From positions 1 through 64,000 of the forward strand of contig JAEQBH010005404.1 of NCBI GenBank assembly GCA_016808115.1: a DNA stretch of 64,000 nt. Direction: 5' to 3'. Origin of the DNA: Tetrastigma voinierianum (Eukaryota; Streptophyta; Magnoliopsida; Vitales; Vitaceae). The position numbers and the translations under genes were made by a program. Numbering within the stretch: the first letter of the stretch is position 1; each line of letters starts with the position of its first letter. The notes beneath the pieces are model-generated. The model searched no databases. It was not told where the DNA came from and saw nothing but the letters and a program-made list of their open reading frames with translations. This document shows positions 22,561 through 33,577 of the stretch, piece by piece.

Positions 22561-24344
22561 AGATCTTTACTCTTATTCTTTATTCAGTGTCTTATCGTAT
22601 ATGCATCGGCTACCTAGACCAATTATAAGAAATAGAGTGATAGGGCTGCTTGATCTGATAATTTTGAAGGTGCGATCTGATACTGGGGGTGCCATAGTAC
22701 CAGCGGGAGTACGAAGTACTGAGCGAGTGTCATTATGCTTAATCGGGGCGAGTGCCATAGCCTTGTCGGAATGTAGGGTACTAATCGGGATCTTGGAGCA
22801 CTAATCGGGCGATCCACTCATTCATTCCTTTGGTCAAGGTAGTCATATGATCATAAATCTTTCTATATATTCTTGTTCCTCTATAGTTATCTTTCACTCA
22901 GAAATAGGAATCATTCAATGGGATCATCAAACTCCAAGTTATGGCATTTCATGCCAACAAGTCAGTTTACCTATTTTCTGGGAACAGTTTGGAATATTAA
23001 TTTTTCAGTGCCTTGTCTCGATATTTGACACTAGGATCTTTGTAATCCCTTTAAAATTAAGGTGCTAGGGTTCTATTCAACTGGAATCACCAATTCAGAC
23101 AGGAACTCAAGACTACGTCAAAGCATCGAGGACTTCTCTATCATTCAAAGCTGGAACGTTTGGCTTGCACATGGTCCCACTTTAGTGAATTTTGACCATA
23201 GGTCAAATTTAGCAATGCCTATTCTTTAGTTTGTTCTCATGATATATTTTACGTAGCCATGAATCACTCAAATCGGATAAGAAATAAAGCAAGTTATGGC
23301 CAAAATACGAAAACTAGTCAAAAGCGGAAAACGAAACGGGGTTATGCCAGTTACATATCTAGCATACACCTGGGAGCTAGGTTGTAAAAATGACGGAGAC
23401 TAAGTGCTTTTCAGTACAAATTCAAATTGTACCGGTACAAGTCTCCAGTGCCCGAGAATGTGTGTTTTCTCACATTTTCCATACTTTGATACTCAAATCA
23501 ATTCTACACTTCTAACACATGAAAACCATTTCCAATTCACCTTGGAATCTCTTTTCTTATTCAATTCATCTTTCAATTCTTATCTTCTTTCAAAACCTTT
23601 CCATGAATCTCTCCCAATATCATTCTAATATGGGTTACCACCCATACCTGGAAACCAATTACCAAGATTTGTTGGGTTTGTTCTAAACCACTAACTCAAT
23701 TCCTTTCATTTAACCATGAATCCGACAACGAAAAGGAAGGATTGCAGTTATCTTGTTCCTTGTAGGTTATACGAGCTTAATTTCAAGAAATCTAAGGTTA
23801 TGATGCCTGAATTCTATCAAAACCTAGATTTAGAGACAAGATATTAACCATATCAAGCCTTGAACTCCATGCTGATCGCACAAAATCCATACTCCAAAGT
23901 AGTTTCCATACCTTTTTGGCTTGATCTTGGCTGATCCTCTTCCTCTTCTTCTCTTCTTAACCTTTCCTGCCTCTTCTCTTCTCCTTCTCCTTCACGTTTT
24001 GTTCCTCTCCCCAAATGAGACCAATTTGGTCTTTTAAAATCCAGATTTTGTTAAGGCCTTGTTTGGCCCTCAAAATAAAACCCATTTTTTTTATTAGCTT
24101 TCTCTAATTGCAAAAAGGTCCCTCCATGTTTGACTATTTATTATTCAAGTTTAAATTGTATTTTGGCCTAGTCTCTTCAATTTATGACTTTTAATCCCCT
24201 TTTAGACCAATTACAAAATTGTCCTTAAGTCTTGTAAATTTAAGTTCTCTGTTAAGTTTTCGCATTTAACTGTTAAACAGTCAAATTAGGCTTCTGAAAA
24301 TACAAACATCGAAAGCGACTAGGGTATATTCGGAATATTCTGAT
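22561..24344 (-). repeat. U3/R portion of LTR F
   Basis: No gene recognised. 24010-24080 shares the 'gaccaatttggtc ... aaggccttgtttggcc' phrases with the window start and, inverted, with E. A CT-rich stretch at 23935-24010 lies beside it, as in the other copies. Confidence 0.5.
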
Positions 24345-24962
24345 ATTACCTCAAACCTTTAACCCAGGCCCCTCCCTTGAGGATAGGAGAGTTTGGCCAG
24401 AAGCGTCAGCAGGTTGTGATCCCGCCAGGTGTTTGACGGGTGAGAAAATCTGCGAGAAAGGGAGAGAAAGTGAAAGAAAATATCGCGGCCTTGATTTGTG
24501 ATAAAAATAAAGCGTTGTTACATGAGCTTGGCCCGAGCTTATATAGTGCTCGAGTCAAATTATAAAGTGTGAAAGAGCGAAGTTACATTAAAGGAATTTG
24601 GTAGAAACCACAAAAGCGCAAAAAATTAGTTATCTGACAAACAAAGCGGGGCTATGAAAATTTATCCTGTGAAATCAATGCAACAAGAAAATTTTACGTA
24701 ATGCTCTTCTCTCATGCATTTAGCTCCAATTGCCTTAGGTTACATCGACTTCTAGTTAAAACAGGGTTCATCGTATTTGAATGGAAGCATGAAGAATATG
24801 AGACTAATTGGTGTAAAACTAAAAAATATCCACAAAATATGATCAATAGTATAGCTGGGACCTCAATGTATTAATTGGGTTATTTAAGTTGATTAGTACA
24901 CAAAAAGTACTCAAAACCTACAATCAACAGGGCTTAAAACAACACTATTTGGGCACTAATCA
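24345..24962 (-). repeat. 5' LTR of element A, second half
   Basis: Matches about 4640-5299 of the 3' LTR, including 'gagaaagggagagaaagtgaaagaaaat' and the end CACTATTTGGGCACTAATCA. The TATATAAG box is at 24538-24545 (minus). Confidence 0.8.
24538..24545 (-). promoter_or_regulatory. TATA box of element A 5' LTR
   Basis: Minus-strand TATATAAG, conserved with 4867-4874. Confidence 0.5.
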
Positions 24963-24967
24963 AGCAT
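24963..24967. repeat. Right TSD of element A
   Basis: AGCAT directly after the CA of the LTR; identical to 3983-3987, 21 kb away. Confidence 0.85.
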
Positions 24968-27105
24968 ATGATTGAATGTTATATGCTAAATTGAGAAATT
25001 GATTGAACCCGGAAATAAACCCAAGTGAAAAATGGCAAATTTGGAATTTCGAAAAATAAAAACCTATGGGTCAAGAATAGAATAAGCTTAAATGAAAGTG
25101 AAATAAAGAGTTAAAATGCTAAAAATGAGAAATGGGATTTATTGATGTGCCAAACATGGCCTTAGGAGAGAGGGTGACTTAAGACCACATTTGGTCTTGG
25201 AAAGCCATTGTGCAAAAAGCGTGTGGGAGGAGCTTGAGAGAGGAAAAGGCTAGGGTTTTATTATTGAGAAGATGAGAGGATTTGTGTGGGGCTTGCTCTT
25301 TGGAGTGCGAGATCTTGAGGAGGAAGGAAGAAGAAAGCTGGAGCTTGAGTACACATAGTGATTTGAGGTATGTAACTAAGCCCTAGAAAGTTGTAAATGA
25401 TATTTGGGTTAGAAAAACCCTAATCCATCCATGGTTTTTACTCATGGTTGGTTTAGGATTTTATTTGGATGTCTTTGGGAGTGAATCCCATGTTTTTGTT
25501 TGGGTTTTGAGAAATTTTTGGAGAAAATTTGAAAAAATGAGCAAATAAGGAAAACTGGGCAAATCGGGCCTTCGTCGCGGCGAAGCCGAGGGCTAAAATG
25601 GCCACCCCACGGGTTTCTTTGCGGCGTAGGCGTGCTACACCTGGTAAGCACTTTCCAGCCTTGTGAGACCTTGTTCACGGTAAAAATTTCGGATTTTTCG
25701 AAGCCTGTGTCATGCAGGTAGTATAAGAACCTTAATAATTGATCAATGGGGGGTTCACATAAGAATGAAACTAAGTGAAAAACGTATCGTACCTCACCGC
25801 TGAGGCAAAACATATTCGTTTAGAACAATTAATTGTTCGACCACTAAGAGTGGAGAATTTGTATTTAACTAGGTGCGAGTGAAGACAACAACCTGACCTA
25901 GGACTGATATCGAAAGAGAAAAAGGAATCGATAAATTGGTTTGTTCTACCTTTTCTTATTCTCGTTTCAAATTTTGAAATGTTTGTTCTCTATTCTACAT
26001 ACATTTTGTTATAGGTGACTTCGATCCCATTTCAAGTTCTATATTGTGAAATATATATTAATTTGAATTATTAGTGTTTGAAATGTTTGTCAAATATCTG
26101 CATGTATGTGTGTATTTGAACTACAAGTGAATTTACTGCATATGAGTAAATTGATTTAAAATGCATTATTGAATGACCAACATGACGGGATTCCTGAGAT
26201 TCGTCGCGGAAAGTGCCGTGTTGTTAAATGTGAAATCCACGTACTGGGCGACTAAACATGGGATTCTGGCTGGATCTATGTGATATTCAGAGACTGATCA
26301 ATATAGCGGATTATGACTATCAGTAGAAATCATTGCCCACTAACAAGGACGGGATTACTGGCGGAGATCAAACAGTGATAGATCTGATGTGCGTCAGGAT
26401 GCTTAATGTGCTGAATATGAATCGACGCTGAATCTTTAACGGACGGGTTCACCAATTGAATACATGCGTGAATGTTGACTCTATAGTCATATGTGAAATC
26501 GCAAACCGAAAAGCAAAAATGATTTGAAAAGTGTATTTGTATAAGTATCTATTACATTACACATAAACATGGTATAAAGGCATTATTTTGATAAATGCAT
26601 GATTCGTATTGAACTGAAATGGAATAGAGACCTGTATAGAACCACTAAGCATGAAAATGCTTAGCGTATTATTTTTAATCAATGCGCGAATGCCCAGAGT
26701 GATAGGCCGGTGATTGGCGAACCCAAAGGTCGAGGGCTCGAGTCATCGAGTTTACGGGTATGCTCAGAACATATGCATTCACTCCATTTCTTTTGAACAC
26801 GATGTTTTGTAAAACAATTTGAACTCACGAAACATCCATTTGTAAACTATTTTGAAGAGGCTTGGACGCCTTCATTGTAAATGTATTTGTTATTAAATGT
26901 ATAGAGCCTAATGAATTTGTAAATGTTTATGGGCTTACTTTAAAATTAAACCTTTCGCAAGATTTGAGAAGTGTCTGCATTAATGAGAAATGTAATTGAT
27001 TAATGGCTTGGTCAAGCGTCCTTAGGTTTGATTCGGATCACTTAAGCCCAGGTTGGAAGTGGGCTCGAGGGTCGCCACAACTAGGGTCTAATTTGGGGTG
27101 TTACA
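24968..27105 (+). mobile_element. Element E: Tekay-like LTR, sense plus
   Basis: Ends with ...AATTTGGGGTGTTACA at 27105, a typical Tekay/chromovirus LTR end, preceded by GGGTCGCCACA-like sequence. Its U3 part near 25140-25200 is the inverted counterpart of the phrases in F and at the window start. No gene is visible; the 123-codon minus frame at 25442-25813 has no recognisable family. It abuts the integrase of D in mid-gene. The left end was displaced by the insertion of A and is not located. Confidence 0.6.
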
Positions 27106-28250
27106 CTTCGTCTTTAGAATCGATGGGCAACATCACCTTCCAAACGAGCTCTCCTTCTTCAAAACTTTTTCTTCTAATCGCTGTTGTGGCCCAGAGCCAC
27201 CTTACTCTGAATCCTTGATGTGGTCGAGCGCTTGTAATTTGTTCCCATCCAATGCCTCAAGTTCCATCATCATGGCCTCATTGTATTCTTGAGGATTAAG
27301 GTCATTTTGCCTGGATACCCTTAGATAAGGAACTACCACCTCCATTGGAAGCACCACATCCTGCCTATAGGTTAGAGAGTAAGGACTTACCCCTGTAGAA
27401 CCTCTTTTAGAAGTTCTATAAGTCCATAAGGTCTTAAGATGAAATTCTATGCCAATCTATAGGATTATCCTCCAACATCTTCTCCAGGATGCTTATCAAC
27501 ACCTTGTTAGAAGCTTCTACTTACCCATTTGCTTGGGCATAAAAGGGAGTGGATCTGATGAGCTGAATGCCATAGTCCTTGGAACAATAAGTCATCTCAT
27601 CCCCAGTGAACATGGTGCCTTGGTTAGTTGCAATGGACTAAGGAATTCCAAATCTATGAAAGATCTATTCCTTGATGAATTAGATCACATACTTCCTCTC
27701 TACCTTTTTAAAGGGTACTGCCTCCATCTATTTAGTGAAGTAGTTTGTAACAACTAAGATGAAGTTGTGTCTCTTGGATGAAGCTGGGTATATTTTCCCA
27801 ATTATGTCTATGGTCCATCCTTTGAAAGGCAATGGTTTCACAATTGAGTGGAGTTACACAGCAGGTATCCTCTGTATGTTGCCAAACTTTTAACACTGTT
27901 GACATCCCTTAGAGTAATTGATGTAGTCACTTAGGATGGTTGGCCAAAAATAGCCATGTCTCCTAATGTACCATCACATTTTATCCCGGCTTGATGGGCA
28001 CCGCAAACCCCTTCATGAACTTGCTTCATCACTTCCATGCTGTCTGGGAAGGATAGGCATCTGAGTAGTAACTTATCAGGTCTCTTTCTATAAAATTCCT
28101 CTTCCAATAGGACGAAATTCTATGATTGAGCTTTCACCTTATGCGGGACATGCCTATTTGGATCTTCTAAATACTCTATGATCTTTATTCTCTAGTCTTC
28201 TACAACATTTGCATTTGTATTGACGACTTCTAATCTAATTCCCCTTTCAT
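27106..28250 (-). pseudogene. Integrase of element D, broken and truncated
   Basis: Minus-strand reading in mixed frames: DKLLLRCLSFPDSMEVMKQVHEG at about 28090-28020; GYFWPTIL then a YSKGCQQC zinc-binding motif near 27900; LPFKGWTIDIIGKIYPASS (about 27830-27780); HRFGIP and TNQGTMFTGDEMTY (about 27650-27590); RSTPFYAQANG (about 27550); SLTYRQDVVLPMEVV (about 27390-27340); EEGELVWKVMLPID near 27140. It is interrupted in the C-terminal domain by LTR E. Confidence 0.8.
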
Positions 28251-28346
28251 AAATTGAGGGATGATTCTTCTTTCCTATCCATAGTCTGTTGCATTTTCAT
28301 TTTGAATATGGCAGTTGCAGCTACTGCCTTTTCCTTTTGAGAGTAA

Positions 28347-28983
28347 TCAGTCATCATCGATCTCCTCGATTATTGGACCACTCGTCGGCTTGTAAGGCAC
28401 GATTTTAGTCACCTTTAGGAGTTTGGCCGCCTCCTTTAGGATTTCCACCGAGCCCTTTGTGTCTATGTATGCTTTCCTTGGAACCCCCATCTTTCTTTCT
28501 GTTAATGAACTTGATCGAACCAAATTCATTATCATAATACTTGGCTTCCATAGAGCTTGTAGACGTAGCTGCCATGAAGGGCTGCTTATCTGCCTGCACC
28601 AACTCCACTTCATTACCTTTCCAAAACAATAAGAACTAGTGAAGAGAGGATGGCACGCACCAATTGGCATGAATCTAGTCTCTCCCTAGTAAAATGTTGT
28701 AATTTGCAGTAGAGTCTATCACAAAGAAGGCAGATAATGTAGTTTTTCTGCCAATTGTGATAACTATAGGTAGTATTCCCAGGGTCTTGGATACTTCTCC
28801 AGTAAAGGCAAACACATCCACCTCTGTTTCTATCATATCACTATTGCTCCTTCCCAGAGCTCTTAGAATCCTCAAGGGCATTACATTTACCGCTAATCCA
28901 TTATCTATCAATACCTTCGATACCGATCTGCCATTGCGATGGGCTCTTACGTATAAAGGCTTTATGTGCCTCGTCATTTCCAC
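28347..28983 (-). pseudogene. Aspartic protease of element D
   Basis: The 102-codon frame 28675-28983 reads HIKPLYVRAHRNGRSVSKVL, then LIDNGLAVNVMPLRIL, EVDVFAFTGEVSKTLGILPI and VIDSTANYNILLGRD. Relatives have LVDNGAAVN; the catalytic DNG is kept but the next residue is L. The linker to the missing RT continues at 28347-28670 with GNEVELVQADKQPFMAA and KLLKVTKIVPYKPTSGP in two frames. Confidence 0.85.
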
Positions 28984-29379
28984 AAAGGGTTTCTCAAGTA
29001 TTACCTTCTAGGGTCTACATTATTCAGAGGATTCTATGATGACTCCACCGTGGTTCCCATCTTCCTCTATCACAGGGTGCTTCCCTTCTACCTCCACTAG
29101 GTCTTCCTCTGCCTTTTTTTAACTTGGAGATAGCTGACAATGTTAAAGAAACAGTGGAACAATTTAAAGAAATAGGGATTTCACATATTAATAAGGTCTT
29201 CGAGTCCATTACTTCATCTGCACTGCTCATTAACTCTATATCCTCTGCAGCTTTCCTCCCAAACTTTGTTTTTTCCAAGCTAGGAACCATTCCTTCATTT
29301 ACTTTCTCTAATTCCATGGCCTCCTCAAAGAGTGTTTTATAAGGTACATGTGAGCGCCTTTTAGTAGTTTGCTCTTTAC

Positions 29380-32062
29380 CTATGCATCCCTCCTCTTACA
29401 TGAGTCTGAAAACATTTGGGAAAATTTTTTGTGTTGTACCACATGCCACCTTTGACCAGGAGAAACCTTAGAAGGAATGATACACTTCAAAACCCTTTCC
29501 ATCTCTACAACCCTCTCCCTTGAAAAAACAAGTTTGTTTCCCACCATATCTTTTGGAGAAGGGAATTTATTCATGGGAGACATTATTCTGTACCTTGGAG
29601 TACTGGGTCCAACTCCTAAAAAAACAGGTATGACTGGACGAACATGTCCTTCCATTGCCTTTTCCTTTGAAGAAGTGAAGTTATATACAATCTTCTCTCT
29701 TGGGAGAAAGAATCTACCCTTTGGAAAAGTGATTCTATCATCTGGAAGAAACCTTCTTTTACTTAGAGGAACAACTCTATCCCCATATCCACCTCTTGGA
29801 AATCTTCTCTCAGTTCTCTCCCTTGGAAAAATAGGTTTGTTTGCCTTCTTCCTTGGAACAATAACTTTTCCTACAACTTTGTCATTTAGATGAGTGAACT
29901 TACCCCTTGGGAAAAGACTCTGTTTCTTGAGGAACATTCTATGAACCTACCAGCATCATTCTCCTTTGGAGCAGTGAACCTACCCTATAGAGGGTGTACC
30001 TTTCTACAACCTTTTCTCTAGGAGGAACGAACCCATCTCATAGGGAGTTCATTTTGCCTTTTGGGGAAAGTCTCATTTCCTTGGAGAATAGGTTATGCTG
30101 CTCTGTTTCATGTTGTATCCCCTTCACTAAATTTCTCCTTGTTAAAGGATCTGTACAAACTGCAGACCACTCATTTTTCAACATATCAACACGGACCAGA
30201 CAATATTTAGGGATCCATACCTTTCTTGGAGAGAGCTTTCCTGCCTTCTTAGATTCTACCAATGCTCTTAGGTCAACGCTAGTGTTGATTGAGGTCACTA
30301 GTGGGAAAGGATCCTCATCAATTGCCATAACCTCTTTTTTGTCAGGGAACTTGAGTATCCCTTTGTTGATCATGTCCTCTATGACATTTCTAAAACCCTA
30401 ATATGCATTAGTAGTATGGTTCCATGAATTGTGGTACTTATAGTAAGTCTTTCCCCTTAGTTCATCCTTGATGGGAATCCAGTGGTCTTTAGGAAAGGTA
30501 ATGAATTTTTCATTCACCAAGAAATCAAATATTTCATTTGTTTTCACTACCTCTATATTGGACTTGTGTACTAACAATTTGTGCCTTCTTCCATAAAATA
30601 GGTGTCTTTTCTATCAAAAGATGACAAGTGATGTCCTATAGTAGATAGATGCGCCACTTAACACCACACGGTTGACTCTTGACAATAGGTTCCCATGGAT
30701 TTCTTCCTTTGGTAACTTTCTTCCTTGAGCAGCTCCTCATATTCTATCACCTTAGCTGCAAGTTCATAAAAATCTCTAAATTCCATACCTTAGAATTTTT
30801 TTCTCAACTCAATGTCCAAACCTCTTTGGGCCATTTTCACGTACTCTGTCTCTAGAAGATGGATCTTGCATCTGTTTCTCATCTACTTGAACCAGGAGAT
30901 GAACAAATCAGTTGTCTCCCCATTTCTTTGAGTCACTCTAGATAGTTCTGCAATGCACACTTCAAGCTCAGCCCTAAAGAACTGAGTTTGGAATTGTCTT
31001 TCCATCTCCTGCCAACTTCAAATGAAGTTCCTTAGCAATGTTGTATACTAAGTGAATGTTGCCCCTATCAAAGAGTTAGAAGCAGGTTTGTACTTGAAAT
31101 AGTAGAAATACTTGTGGTTGTAACTCCCACATTGTATAGTGAATCTAGCAACATGCTCCATGGTGGATTGACCATCTTCTCCAGAGAACAAGGAGAAATC
31201 AGGGATCTTGTACCCCCTTGGGTAGGAGTTCTCCTTGTCTATCATTTCTGGATAAGGTTTGTATAACTCAGGGTGGCCAATTTGCTTGAGGCTTAGCACA
31301 TATAACTCTTGCATTGTCTCTCTGATTGCTCATAAATTTGGTATTAGGGCTAGTTGCCCAAAAGGTTTTTGAGGAACTTGTTAAACTTGCTGTCCCCTGT
31401 TGCCATTCACTTTTGTAGGCGGCATAATGCCCCATAGACCTCTATTAAAAGAAAAGCCCCCTTCATATGCTTTAGGTTGTGTAAGTGGATTAGTCTGAGC
31501 AAAAATCCTTAGAGGAGTAGTGGCTTTGGTTGCATTAGGTCTTTCCCTTGCCACGTTCTCTAGAGTACCACCCTCTCTCCCATGAGGAGGAAGGTATCTA
31601 GCCTCTGCCTACATAGGTGAGCGGTGAAATTCACCAGCTTCTCGTAGGTTCTTAGAATGTTATCCCCCGAGTTCGTTAGAAAATTGCTTTTCAGGCTTAG
31701 AAGCAACTTCAGCCTTGGTTGTCCTCTTTTTCTAAGGTTCTCCAGGATGGATTGGGATTGCTACTTCATTTCTTTTAACAATCATGATCATTTGTTGGCT
31801 CTTTATTTATTGCATGAGAGCCTAAAATTCATTAAAATTATTAGAGAAAAGAATAGGCACATCCACATTACTTGCACCCCTTTCTTCCACTTGTTTAATG
31901 GGGCTGTTGGATGGATTCCCCTCTTTGTCGTCTTGAAATTCATCAAGTTTTTTATTTGTTCACTAAAAATTTGGAACTCTTCCTTCCCCGTCTTCCTTCT
32001 CTGACATCAAATCCTAAGTCCAAAGACTCTACAATTATCTTACTCCTTAATTTTGGTGGCAT
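29380..32062 (-). pseudogene. Gag of element D, long, with repeat-rich C-terminus
   Basis: Starts at the ATG at 32062 (MPPKLRSKIIVESLDLG). The retrotransposon gag domain is at about 31250-30700 (PYPEMIDKENSYPRGYKIPD, FSLFSGEDGQSTMEHVARF, then TTDLFISWFK- and LDIELRKKF-like motifs). The C-terminal region 30373-30038 reads INKGILKFPDKKEVMAIDED and KVWIPKYCLVRVDMLKNEW. The 185-codon frame 29380-29937 is basic and built of irregular repeats of (L/F/I)(F/S)PR(G/E)(K/R); it ends with GQRWHVVQHKKFSQ, matching relatives' RWYHVVEHKKFP. Stops separate these blocks. Confidence 0.8.
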
Positions 32063-32160
32063 TTTAAGCAAAAATGGGTCCCACTAAGCATGCTAAAAAT
32101 ATGTTTCGGTGGATTTTCTAATGAAATTCACCAAAACATATAAAAGCACGAAAATTTGCG

Positions 32161-32177
32161 AATGTGCGGGCGTGCCA
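32161..32177 (-). other. Primer binding site of element D
   Basis: Minus strand TGGCACGCCCGCACATT; TGGCACGCCC is a PBS start used by related plant gypsy elements. It lies between the LTR and the gag ATG. Confidence 0.5.
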
Positions 32178-32189
32178 GAAAATTATAAT

Positions 32190-32898
32190 ATTTTTGAACT
32201 GAAATTGTACTGAAATCTAACTTCTGCTTAAGCGAAAAATGTATCCCCTAGTTCCCTTGACAAGTTCCTTAGAATCTAAGCGGAAAAATACCTTGAAACT
32301 TAGATTGCATAGACGGAATTGAAATCTAAGAGGAAACTTAATGGACTAGCTGGAAAAATTGTATACTTTATTATAGAATTTGACTGAAAATCAAGTGCAA
32401 AAGCAATAAAGCTTTGAAGTAACAAATGTTTGTAAAAAAAAACATGTAAAATTAAGTTAAGAATATAGAAAAGACGACTAATGAACTTGTAGAAATACTG
32501 AAATGTTTTTGCTTGGTTTTGATTATTGGTTGATGATCTTTAAAATTGGTGTTGAGTCTTCCTTTTATAGGCATTTTTGAGCAACTGCACCAGTCCACTT
32601 TCTCCAATAACTATCTATGTGTCCACTAAGTGTGCTCCATTAACTTTCCTCTGCGTCTTTCTGTGCCAGTGTGGAGAAAAAGTCTCATCTACCTTTGAAA
32701 CAAAGTCTTAATATTCTTTGCTGGTAGCTTTGAAATTTTTTTTAAAAATTCCAGAAATGTCTCTGTACATTTTCATGAGTTGACTCTCATGAGCTTGAGT
32801 TTTATCGGATTATATTGAGCTCGTATGGTTTGGGCTTAATATATCTATTCGGCTTATTCTATTACCATTTAGGCTCAAAATTATTTTTCATGTCAACA
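32190..32898 (-). repeat. 5' LTR of element D
   Basis: The sense strand starts TGTTGACATG at 32898. A TATA box lies at 32563-32569 and a pyrimidine- and A-rich leader follows. The inner end is uncertain because no second LTR is in the window. Confidence 0.5.
32563..32569 (-). promoter_or_regulatory. TATA box of element D LTR
   Basis: Minus-strand CCTATAAAAGG context, a strong plant TATA consensus, followed about 30 bases on by an adenine-rich start region. Confidence 0.55.
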
Positions 32899-33146
32899 GT
32901 TTTCACTTTTAAAAAAAATCATTTTTCTCCCTATTTCCAAAAAATAAAAATAGAGAAGAAATTTCAAAACATGTTTTCACCCTGGAATTACAAGAAAATC
33001 CATCGGAAAATAAGTAAATAAATAAATAGAAGTTTGTTTAAGGAGGACAGGATAGTTGAAATGAAACAGCCGAGAGGTTTAAAGGTGGGGTTAAGAGTTG
33101 TCAGACTATGGAGTAGAGATAAGGCCAGGGTTTATGAGGTGAAGCC
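32899..33146 (+). promoter_or_regulatory. Upstream region of the aldo-keto reductase gene
   Basis: Only about 250 bases separate the LTR of D from the reductase ATG; the TG end of D faces this gene. The sequence includes AT-rich and GGGG-containing stretches, with no clear TATA box. D has probably displaced the native promoter. Confidence 0.35.
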
Positions 33147-33365
33147 ATGGTCTCCACCGCCTCAATTCCTACTTTTCCCTGCAACAAAACCTGTTCGTTC
33201 TCTCGCCATGGACTCGCTCGCCGTTCCAAACCACCCACATTCAGTTCCCGAACATGGAGGAGCGCACCCATCGGTCTCAAACTCGAAAGACTGCTTTGGA
33301 GTAAGGAAACTTGAGATTCAGTCACTTAACATCAGCAGGGACATTCTCTTAGACGGTATTCCATA
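33147..33365 (+). CDS. Reductase exon 1 (transit-peptide-like), frameshifted
   Basis: From the ATG at 33147: serine- and arginine-rich MVSTASIPTFPCNKTCSFSR and on to LKLERLLWSKET, then a stop. A +1 shift continues in plausible coding sequence, so one inserted or lost base is likely near 33305. The expected first barrel strand (family SNLKISKICLGT) before exon 2 is not visible. The 3' end is uncertain. Confidence 0.6.
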
Positions 33366-33377
33366 AATGGGTTTGTT

Positions 33378-33380
<3 letters not shown>

Positions 33381-33410
<30 letters not shown>
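33381..33410. repeat. (TA)n microsatellite in intron 1
   Basis: About 28 bases of TA followed by a T run, between exons 1 and 2. Confidence 0.9.
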
Positions 33411-33420
<10 letters not shown>

Positions 33421-33463
33421 TTTGTGACATGAAATTCAGATTAGACTTCTGAATATATTGCAG

Positions 33464-33559
33464 ATGACATTTGGGGGGCAAAATACTGAGAAGGAGGCTC
33501 ATGAGATGCTCAGTTATGCGTTTGAGCATGGGATTAATGCTCTGGACACTTCAGAGGCT
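33464..33559 (+). CDS. Reductase exon 2
   Basis: Exactly 32 codons, from MTFGGQNTEKE to NALDTSEA, preceded by AG and followed by GT (gtaagt). Holds the catalytic aspartate. Confidence 0.9.
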
Positions 33560-33572
33560 GTAAGTTGGTTTG

Positions 33573-33577
33573 TTTTC
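33573..33577. repeat. Left TSD of TRIM
   Basis: TTTTC, identical to 34556-34560. Confidence 0.85.

Larger units (their letters stand above)
20567..24344 (-). mobile_element. Element F: Tekay-like LTR inserted in A's 5' LTR
   Basis: About 3.8 kb that separates two halves of A's LTR. The plus-strand left end TGTCACGCCTAAA reads on the minus strand as TTTAGGCGTGACA, the usual Tekay LTR 3' end style (compare GGGGTGTTACA in E), so the sense strand is minus. The U3 side is at about 23640-24344. The flank is GCATT before 20567; a matching ATATT-like string at about 24341-24345 gives at best a weak TSD. No pol or gag is visible, so it may be a solo LTR. It holds a minisatellite at about 20960-22560. 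The frame at 23404-23628 (74 codons) is not recognisable. Confidence 0.6.
3988..24962 (-). mobile_element. Element A: Athila-type Ty3-gypsy retrotransposon with three nested insertions
   Basis: A complete but decayed LTR retrotransposon on the minus strand. AGCAT duplications lie at 3983-3987 and 24963-24967. LTRs are at 3988-5299 (3') and 19948-24962 (5', interrupted by F). The PBS is at 19924-19945, two bases inside the 5' LTR, and the PPT at 5300-5309. Coding order on the minus strand is gag, protease, RT, RNase H, integrase, then an extra ORF in the envelope position. Insertions are B, C and F. With these removed about 10 kb remains, normal for Athila elements. LTR starts are TGATTAGTGCC on the sense strand. 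Each border was read from sequence; lineage is assigned from the PBS type, the protein motifs and the third ORF. Confidence 0.88.
27106..32898 (-). mobile_element. Element D: Tat-clade-like gypsy retrotransposon lacking RT and RNase H
   Basis: Minus strand: 5' LTR about 32190-32898, PBS about 32161-32177, gag 29380-32062, protease 28347-28983, then directly the start of integrase and its core to 27106. The region that should code RT and RNase H (about 2 kb in relatives) is missing between 28340 and 28250. Integrase ends abruptly at the end of E, so the element is truncated 3' by E. The protein motifs fit the plant clade with a long gag and the LVDNG-type protease. Confidence 0.75.

Noticed and set aside
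29477..29893. A 138-codon plus-strand frame
   Set aside because: It is the shadow of the repeat-rich gag tail of D on the minus strand, which carries recognisable gag motifs.
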